Source: Oscillospiraceae bacterium (GTDB taxonomy: Bacteria; Bacillota; Clostridia; Oscillospirales; Acutalibacteraceae). From it: DNA of 20,775 nt. This document shows positions 16,860-20,775 of this stretch, piece after piece. A model generated the notes under the pieces. That model was not told where the DNA came from. It saw nothing but the letters and a program-made list of their open reading frames with translations, and made no database searches. The stretch covers positions 1 to 20,775 of the forward strand of contig JAQXHW010000067.1 in NCBI GenBank assembly GCA_029007475.1, read 5' to 3'. The position numbers and the translations under genes are program-made. The first letter of the stretch is position 1. Every line of letters begins with the position of its first letter.

Positions 16860-18200
16860 TTACAAAAGTCGTAATCCCTTGGGATATTTGTTTTTTAGTT
16901 TTTTCTCACTTACTTTTCCGAAGCCTGTGACTATTCCCTCAACGCACAGAGCGGCGTAGCCTTTTACGTTTTCGTCTACGTCAATCTCCTCACCACGTAA
17001 GAATTTTTGTACTCGCGGGTCGGTGATTTTCAAATCAACTACACGCTTTATGTTTTGACGGCTTTCAGCCATAAAAAGAGCGTGTGCAGGTTCAAAATAG
17101 TTCTTCCTCATAAGTCCTGCAAAAACTCCTGCGCGTAAAACTCCCAAGCCCCTTATTTCCGGGCAGTTTTCGGGGAGTATATAGAGCTTATCCCCCTGTA
17201 AATATGCTCTTGAGAGCATACTTACAGAATCAAAGGTATCCTCGAAAAAGGCTTTCACAAAGTCGGGAAGTTTTTTTGTATCGGTGGGTTTTAATACCTC
17301 CGCGAATCCACCTGACTCTCCCGAGATTTTCCTGAATTTCGCGGCAAAATGTCCCTCGCCGCCGTCCATTGGGAATATTCTTGTTGATTTTCCGTCGAGA
17401 GCCGCTCTGCCAAAGCTTTCATCACAGGGGAGAAGCTCGAAATCGGGATTATTCGCCAAGAATTTTTCTGCAACGTCCTCGTTTTCCGCCTTTGAAAAGG
17501 TGCATGTTGAGTAGACAAGCGTACCTCCCGGCTTTAGGGCTTTTTTTGCGCTCTCAAGAATTTTAAGCTGTCTTACCGCACAGGAATCGGAATGCTCCGG
17601 AGTCCACTCTGAGTAAGCATTTTCGTCACGGCGGAACATTCCCTCCCCCGAGCAGGGAGCGTCAACCAAAATCCTGTCAAAATACCCCTCTAAAGCAGAG
17701 CATAAAGCCTCGGGCTCACAGGAAGAGACTACGGCATTTCCTATACCGCACCTCTCAATATTCGAAATCAGGATATTGGCTCTTGAACGAACATACTCGT
17801 TACACCAAATAAGTCCCTCTGAGTCTAAATACGCGGCAAGCTGGGTACTTTTCCCTCCAGGCGCAGCGCATAAATCAAGAACCTTCTCGCCCTTTTCGGG
17901 AGAAAGCAGAGTAGCCGCCGACATAGCCGATGGCTCTTGAAAATATATCCCTCCTGCATGATGCAAAGGGTGCTTTCCGGAAAGAGAGGACTTGTCCTCA
18001 ATATAATAACCGACAGGAGAGAAGGGCGTTTTTTTAATCTCTGTCCCCTCTGACTTCATCAGGCTCTCAAACTTCTCAGGCGAGCATTTCAGGGTATTGA
18101 CTCTCACACCCACAAAAGGTTTTTTATTATATTCATTTTTGAAAATTTTGAATTCATCCTCACTTAACAGAGGTTTTATTCTCTCAAAAAAATCTTCCAC
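16860..18200 (-). CDS. RsmF/NOL1-type rRNA (cytosine-C5) methyltransferase
   Basis: A member of the NOL1/NOP2/Sun family that makes m5C in rRNA. The 446-residue protein has an N-terminal region with VGVRVNTLK (30-38), then the SAM motif LDLCAAPGGKSTQLA (109-122), ILVDAPCSGEGMFRR with C183, and LVYSTCTFSKAENE with the nucleophile C233. The C-terminal part ends with the RsmF/PUA-like VEGIVTGFGKVSEKKLKNKYPKGLRLL. This tail favours the RsmF (YebU) branch over RsmB; the exact target base is not readable from sequence. The start is a GTG at 18200, 8 nt behind AGAGG; an ATG 5 nt upstream is out of frame. It leads a set with rsmA and the small membrane protein. I see no convincing promoter before it. 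Confidence 0.93.
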   Translation of the reverse strand: MEDFFERIKPLLSEDEFKIFKNEYNKKPFVGVRVNTLKCSPEKFESLMKSEGTEIKKTPFSPVGYYIEDKSSLSGKHPLHHAGGIYFQEPSAMSAATLLSPEKGEKVLDLCAAPGGKSTQLAAYLDSEGLIWCNEYVRSRANILISNIERCGIGNAVVSSCEPEALCSALEGYFDRILVDAPCSGEGMFRRDENAYSEWTPEHSDSCAVRQLKILESAKKALKPGGTLVYSTCTFSKAENEDVAEKFLANNPDFELLPCDESFGRAALDGKSTRIFPMDGGEGHFAAKFRKISGESGGFAEVLKPTDTKKLPDFVKAFFEDTFDSVSMLSRAYLQGDKLYILPENCPEIRGLGVLRAGVFAGLMRKNYFEPAHALFMAESRQNIKRVVDLKITDPRVQKFLRGEEIDVDENVKGYAALCVEGIVTGFGKVSEKKLKNKYPKGLRLL

Positions 18201-18253
18201 TGCATAATCCTCTTTTATGGGTCAATAATAAGAGCAAAGGGAGGTGCCTAAAA

Positions 18254-18394
18254 ATGAACCAGAACAATAACAACAACAATAACAATCAGAACAAGAACCA
18301 GAACAACAACCAGAACAACAATAATCAGAACAAGAACCAGAATAACAACCAGAACAACAACAATAATAACCAGAACAAGAATCAGAACAGATAA
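18254..18394 (+). CDS. Asn/Gln/Lys low-complexity microprotein, 46 aa
   Basis: Not recognised as a named family. An ATG at 18254 lies 9 nt behind an excellent GGGAGG (18239-18244) and opens 46 codons ending AGA-TAA. Composition is 32 Asn, 9 Gln, 3 Lys, 1 Arg and the initiator Met: nothing hydrophobic, acidic or aromatic. It is a repeat: blocks QNKNQNNNQNNNN (12-24), then a 15-residue version (25-39), then QNKNQNR at the end. It uses both AAC (23) and AAT (9), so it is not a simple DNA triplet run, which suggests selection on the protein. It lies between two minus-strand genes and is followed by a perfect 12-bp hairpin. No clear promoter was found. Asn/Gln-rich chains can self-associate; spore-coat, exported or condensate roles are guesses. 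Confidence 0.72.
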   Translation: MNQNNNNNNNNQNKNQNNNQNNNNQNKNQNNNQNNNNNNQNKNQNR

Positions 18395-18402
18395 TTATCT
18401 AA

Positions 18403-18431
18403 GCCATCCTCCGAGAAAATCGGAGGATGGC
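18403..18431. terminator. Perfect 12-bp hairpin between converging genes
   Basis: GCCATCCTCCGA (18403-18414) pairs completely with 18420-18431 around the loop GAAAA. It lies 8 nt after the microprotein stop and 19 nt from the LUD gene stop, where a shared terminator is expected. The T-runs on both sides are poor (AGATTTC on plus, TTAGATAATT on minus), so it may act partly as an mRNA 3'-end stabiliser. Confidence 0.6.
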
Positions 18432-18449
18432 AGATTTCACAGGTACATA

Positions 18450-19097
18450 TTAAAATCCTAATTTTTCGCCCACGATGATTACCTTAATTCTGTCCTTTTT
18501 TCTCTGCTGTGCGGTTACTACATAGTTACAGCAAATTCTGCCCTTTGAGCTGCAGCCGTCGCACATAAAGGACTTTTCATCTTTAATTGACCTGCACTTC
18601 TCCATGGTCTCGCAGTAGGCTCCGGTATGGAGTCTTTTTGTATTAAGCGGCGCGGCAACGGTTTTAACGCGCTTTACGGCCTCATCTAAGTTTTCGCAAA
18701 TTTTATTTACTCCGCAGACTACAATTACACTCTCGGGTCCGTAGAGAAGTGCGGCAACTCGGTTTGAGTTTCCGTCAACATTGTAAAGCACGCCGCCCCT
18801 TGTGAGAGCATTTGTGCTCATGAGATATACATCAGCAGTAAATGCGGCACGGTAAACAGCCTCAACATCCTCACAGGTTTCCCTGTTAATGAAGTTATAT
18901 TTTCCGCTTTTCATTAAGTCGAAAACGCCGCTTTCCTTAAGGCTCACAGAGCCGCCGCAGGTAATGGTTGCTCCCTCGCTGAGTAAAGACTTTACAAGCT
19001 CTACCGCTTCTTTTGAGGTTTCGCAGAAGTAGGGCTTCATGTTGTTTTTCTCAAGATTTTCCATTGTCTCACGGATTAAATTCCTGTCATAACTCAT
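18450..19097 (-). CDS. LUD-domain protein (LutC/YkgG-like, DUF162)
   Basis: A 215-residue protein from the ATG at 19097, 7 nt behind GGAAG; the longer frame to 19127 has no site. It carries the LUD-domain blocks ITCGGSVSLKESG (45-57), STNALTRGGVLYNVDGNSNRVAAL (94-117) and GPESVIVVCGVNKI (120-133). The C-terminal stretch, with Cys at 179, 182, 189 and 190 (CDGC, ICC), ends RIKVIIVGEKLGF and is typical of stand-alone LUD proteins in Clostridia, often annotated as lactate utilization protein. The Cys cluster could bind metal or an Fe-S cluster (inference). The lutA and lutB partners of the lactate oxidase complex are not nearby, so a role in lactate oxidation is not supported by context. Confidence 0.88.
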   Translation of the reverse strand: MSYDRNLIRETMENLEKNNMKPYFCETSKEAVELVKSLLSEGATITCGGSVSLKESGVFDLMKSGKYNFINRETCEDVEAVYRAAFTADVYLMSTNALTRGGVLYNVDGNSNRVAALLYGPESVIVVCGVNKICENLDEAVKRVKTVAAPLNTKRLHTGAYCETMEKCRSIKDEKSFMCDGCSSKGRICCNYVVTAQQRKKDRIKVIIVGEKLGF

Positions 19098-19140
19098 AGA
19101 GGCACTTCCTTTTCTTATCATAAACAATAATTCACTCTAT

Positions 19141-19169
19141 ATTATACACACATATTTCCTTAAAATCAA
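19141..19169 (-). promoter_or_regulatory. Promoter of the LUD-domain gene
   Basis: On the minus strand TTGATT (19164-19169), 17 bp and TATAAT (19141-19146). The -35 box overlaps the stop codon of the amidase gene. The leader is about 38 nt. Confidence 0.65.
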
Positions 19170-19708
19170 GGAGTTACAAAGGGCACGCCCAAATAATCCG
19201 CAACGCTTCGAGAGAGGTTTTCCGCAATACCGCTTATGTTGTTTCTTATCCACTGAGCGTCCGTGGGATTATCGTGAAAAGCCACCTCAACTAAGGCGGC
19301 AGGAGCCTTTGTCCTCCTAACCTCGGCAAGATTAGTTGTGGGTATGGTTGCAACTTTGTTGGGGTCGTAGTAAAGTCCCTTGTAGTTATCCGCAATTACA
19401 TTAGCAAGCCGCCTTCCGTTATTGGAAGTAGGATAGTAATAAACCTGAACTCCCGTATTCGCACCGGGGTTTGAAGCGCCGGACGCGTTAGAATGAATTG
19501 CAAGATGTAAATCGTAATTTCCCGCGTTGGAGTCGTTAATGGTTTTCGTTAGGGAATCCTCGGGATTATTCCTCACAAAATCAATTCCCGAGGCTCTTAA
19601 ATACGGCTCCATGGCGTCAGCCACCAAGTTCATATAGTATTCCTCGTTACCTCCGCCCACATAAGGGTTAGACTCCTGTAAAGACGGACTTAAAAAAATC
19701 TTAGGCAT
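19166..19708 (-). CDS. N-acetylmuramoyl-L-alanine amidase-like protein (Amidase_3), variant metal site
   Basis: Amidase_3 enzymes are zinc hydrolases that cut the bond between MurNAc and L-Ala in peptidoglycan. This 180-residue protein is a bare catalytic domain, with no signal peptide and no wall-binding repeats. Family blocks are NEEYYMNLVADAMEPYL (Glu ligand near 22-23), YDLHLAIHSNAS (zinc His 72), GVQVYYYPTSNNGRRLA, TTNLAEVRRTKAPAALVEVAFHDN (catalytic-type E141) and an SVADYLGVPFVTP end. The first zinc ligand, normally His in a DPGHGG motif, is replaced by SPSLQESN (7-14). I recall clostridial relatives with a similar SPSxQ opening, so this may be a subfamily and not a dead enzyme. The ATG is 8 nt behind AAGGAG. 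Without an export signal it may act in mother-cell lysis or need a holin (inference). Confidence 0.85.
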   Translation of the reverse strand: MPKIFLSPSLQESNPYVGGGNEEYYMNLVADAMEPYLRASGIDFVRNNPEDSLTKTINDSNAGNYDLHLAIHSNASGASNPGANTGVQVYYYPTSNNGRRLANVIADNYKGLYYDPNKVATIPTTNLAEVRRTKAPAALVEVAFHDNPTDAQWIRNNISGIAENLSRSVADYLGVPFVTP

Positions 19709-19736
19709 ATATCATGCTCCTTAAATATTTTGATAT

Positions 19737-19742
19737 ATTATA
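19737..19742 (-). promoter_or_regulatory. -10 box upstream of the amidase gene
   Basis: A TATAAT hexamer on the minus strand, 28 nt before the start codon. The matching -35 position (TCATAA) is poor, so activity may need an activator or another sigma factor. Confidence 0.4.
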
Positions 19743-19769
19743 CTTACGGAAAAAACTCTTTATGACCGC

Positions 19770-19798
19770 TTTACAAATCAGAAAAAATATGATAGAAT
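19770..19798 (+). promoter_or_regulatory. Promoter of perR and the rubredoxin-like gene
   Basis: TTTACA (19770-19775), 17 bp and TAGAAT (19793-19798). The predicted start near 19805 lies within the putative Per box. Confidence 0.65.
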
Positions 19799-19801
19799 CT
19801 A

Positions 19802-19816
19802 TTACAATAATGATTA
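19802..19816. promoter_or_regulatory. Putative Per box
   Basis: TTACAATAATGATTA matches the Bacillus Per box TTATAATNATTATAA at 11 of 14 defined positions. It sits at the predicted transcription start of perR, where binding would repress. Autoregulation is common for perR. The match is moderate in AT-rich DNA. Confidence 0.5.
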
Positions 19817-19834
19817 CTGTTTTTAGGTGAAATC

Positions 19835-20233
19835 ATGAGCGGAAAAAACTTCAGCAAAAAGCGACAGCTTATTCTGGATGCAATTAAATCTACCAACAAT
19901 CACCCCAGCGCAAAATGGGTCTACGAAAGCCTTAAAGAGGAAATTCCCGATTTGAGCTTAGGCACAGTCTACCGCAATATTGCCCTTTTCAAAGAGGAAG
20001 GGCTCGTCGTCACGGTAGCCAACTTAGACGGAGAGGAACGAATTGACGGAGATACCTCCGACCACGCTCATTTTGTCTGTCGGGAATGTAAGGGAGTCTT
20101 TGATATCGTCGGAAATATCGGCGCTCCTGCTAAATGCCCTTTGGAGGGCTTCGAAACAGAACATCAGGTGCTCACCTATTTCGGGAAATGCAGCACTTGC
20201 ATCAATAAAACTAACTTACATAAGGAGGCATAA
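19835..20233 (+). CDS. perR: Fur-family peroxide-stress regulator, PerR type
   Basis: PerR is an Fe/Mn-dependent repressor that loses DNA binding when peroxide oxidises metal-bound histidines. The 132-residue protein has the winged helix (HPSAKWVYESL, LSLGTVYRNIALF) and the structural zinc pairs C82/C85 and C119/C122. The regulatory site is complete: H23, D71, H77, H79 and D90 match B. subtilis H37, D85, H91, H93 and D104 with identical spacing. Asp at the last position is the PerR-type residue, where Fur normally has Glu, so I favour PerR over Fur or Zur. The start follows AGGTG by 5 nt. The ribosome binding site of the rubredoxin-like gene lies within its last codons. Context fits an oxygen-defence operon of an anaerobe. 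Confidence 0.9.
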   Translation: MSGKNFSKKRQLILDAIKSTNNHPSAKWVYESLKEEIPDLSLGTVYRNIALFKEEGLVVTVANLDGEERIDGDTSDHAHFVCRECKGVFDIVGNIGAPAKCPLEGFETEHQVLTYFGKCSTCINKTNLHKEA

Positions 20234-20235
20234 AC

Positions 20236-20346
20236 ATGACTTGGGTTTGCAAAATTTGCGGCTACACTTACGAGGGCGAGGAAGCTCCCGAAGTATGTCC
20301 TATCTGCGACGCACCTGCAGAGAGCTTTGAAAAAAAGGACGAGTAA
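20236..20346 (+). CDS. Stand-alone rubredoxin-like microprotein, 36 aa
   Basis: This short gene begins 2 nt after the perR stop, with AAGGAGG 7 nt before its ATG. The 36-residue product has two CxxC pairs, WVCKICGYTYEG (C5, C8) and EVCPICDAP (C21, C24), then AESFEKKDE. This is the iron-binding knuckle pair of rubredoxin-like domains and resembles the C-terminal domain of rubrerythrin, without the diiron four-helix part. The CxxC gap of 12 residues is far shorter than in classical rubredoxins of about 52 aa. It likely binds one Fe (or Zn) and passes electrons to peroxide- or superoxide-reducing enzymes encoded elsewhere (inference). Co-transcription with perR points to oxidative-stress control. 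A terminator follows 24 nt later. Confidence 0.9.
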   Translation: MTWVCKICGYTYEGEEAPEVCPICDAPAESFEKKDE

Positions 20347-20365
20347 GCTACTGTTTATTTAAGTC

Positions 20366-20416
20366 AAAAAAGCAAGTGATACACAGACAACTACTGTATA
20401 TCACTTGCTTTTTATT
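20366..20416. terminator. Bidirectional terminator after the rubredoxin-like gene
   Basis: AGCAAGTGATA (20371-20381) pairs perfectly with 20399-20409 and, after one mismatch, ACAG pairs with CTGT. An A-run precedes and a T-run (TTTTTATTTT) follows, so it works on both strands. It ends the perR unit. Confidence 0.9.
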
Positions 20417-20440
20417 TTCAAATGGATAGGCTCTGCTTTA

Positions 20441-20601
20441 GGGAAGTACTAATTAAATCGTTTGTGCATATTGCGCCGTCAGATTGTTCGAAGTTTTGTG
20501 CGCAGGCTGACGCCTGTGTGCAGAATTTTGGGCAATATGGCGGAAAAGATGCAAGCAAGCTGTGCAAACAGCATTTATGCGTGATTTAATCAGTAGTTCC
20601 T
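20441..20601. mobile_element. MITE-like palindromic element, about 161 bp, TA-flanked
   Basis: Terminal inverted repeats of about 20 bp: the left end GGGAAGTACTAATTAAATC and the complement of the right end AGGAACTACTGATTAAATC differ at three positions. Both ends are flanked by TA (20439-20440 and 20602-20603), as for Tc1/mariner-IS630-type insertions. The interior is also self-complementary: CATATTGC-type arms around 20468 and 20533, and a central hairpin CGCAGGC/GCCTGTG near 20502-20520, extended by wobble pairs. There is no open frame for a transposase. Whether other copies exist in the genome cannot be seen from this window. Confidence 0.65.
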
Positions 20602-20775
20602 TAGATAACCCTAATGTTTAGGGTGTCGGTAGAGAGGGTAGGTACAGTTTTATTTGAAGAGATTACCAGAACGGTATCGCCCTTCTTAACAACCCCGGTC
20701 TCAAGCGCCTTTTGCATTGCCTGGAGAGTAATTTCGTCACTTTCCTTAAGCTCCTTACCGTAAACTGCGGTAATA
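20601..20775 (-). CDS. pyk: Probable pyruvate kinase C-terminal end (partial)
   Basis: The last 57 codons of a minus-strand gene that enters from the right edge. The visible protein ITAVYGKELKESDEITLQ...ALETGVVKKGDTVLVISS...STDTLNIRVI resembles the pyruvate kinase C-terminal domain. There, an acidic helix is followed by G-x-VKKGD-x-V and a short strand ending in a T/D-x-L-x-I-x-V pattern. The usual AGxPxGxxGTTN stretch is not conserved (SSNKTVPTLSTDTLN), so the call is tentative, and another protein with a similar alpha/beta end is possible. If correct, the enzyme makes pyruvate and ATP from phosphoenolpyruvate. The stop TAA (20601-20603) falls at the right end of the MITE-like element. Confidence 0.55.
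   Translation of the reverse strand, partial: ITAVYGKELKESDEITLQAMQKALETGVVKKGDTVLVISSNKTVPTLSTDTLNIRVI

Noticed and set aside
18260..18390. CRISPR-like or simple tandem repeat array
   Set aside because: Repeats are short and degenerate, with no constant spacer length and no cas genes; codon structure explains them better.

Overview
The window is a housekeeping segment of a chromosome from a low-to-mid GC Firmicute, most likely class Clostridia near Ruminococcaceae/Oscillospiraceae (inference). The grounds are gene content (rpoB-rpoC followed by rpsL-rpsG-fusA; a YwiB-like gene next to argS; a PadR/DUF1700/DUF4097 set; PerR with a rubredoxin-type protein), strong AGGAGG ribosome binding sites, consensus sigma-A promoters, and the Firmicutes-length S12 (139 aa) and RpoC (1182 aa, no large insert). 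No rRNA, tRNA, CRISPR array or prophage was seen.

Layout. Positions 1-1190 (minus) carry the start of fusA, rpsG and rpsL behind their own strong promoter and a structured leader of about 170 nt. Positions 1560-3508 (minus) hold a three-gene envelope-type operon: a PadR repressor, a DUF1700/HAAS membrane protein and a DUF4097 beta-repeat protein. Its genes are joined by two identical 8-nt overlaps, and its promoter contains a perfect palindrome that looks like the PadR operator. This operon separates rpoC from rpsL, so the usual rpoBC-str array is split by terminators and new promoters. Positions 3714-11085 (minus) are rpoC and rpoB, with a perfect consensus promoter and a leader of about 220 nt; rplKAJL is not upstream. 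Positions 11561-12349 (minus) encode an unrecognised basic protein, divergent from murI.

Positions 12559-15551 (plus) are an operon of murI (glutamate racemase), a DUF1934/YwiB-like gene and argS, closed by a bidirectional terminator. Converging on it from the minus strand is a set made of an RsmF-type m5C methyltransferase, rsmA and a small DUF3784-like membrane protein. In the gap before this set lies a 46-codon plus-strand gene (18254-18394) coding almost only Asn, Gln and Lys, with a good ribosome binding site and a perfect 12-bp hairpin behind it. It is the most unusual item here.

Positions 18450-19708 (minus) hold a LUD-domain protein and a short amidase_3-type hydrolase that lacks the usual first zinc histidine. 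Positions 19835-20346 (plus) are a two-gene oxidative-stress unit: perR, with all five regulatory metal ligands at the spacing of Bacillus PerR, and a 36-aa stand-alone rubredoxin-like protein. A MITE-like palindromic element of about 161 bp with TA flanks follows. Its right end provides the stop codon of the last gene, a partial minus-strand gene that resembles the C-terminus of pyruvate kinase.
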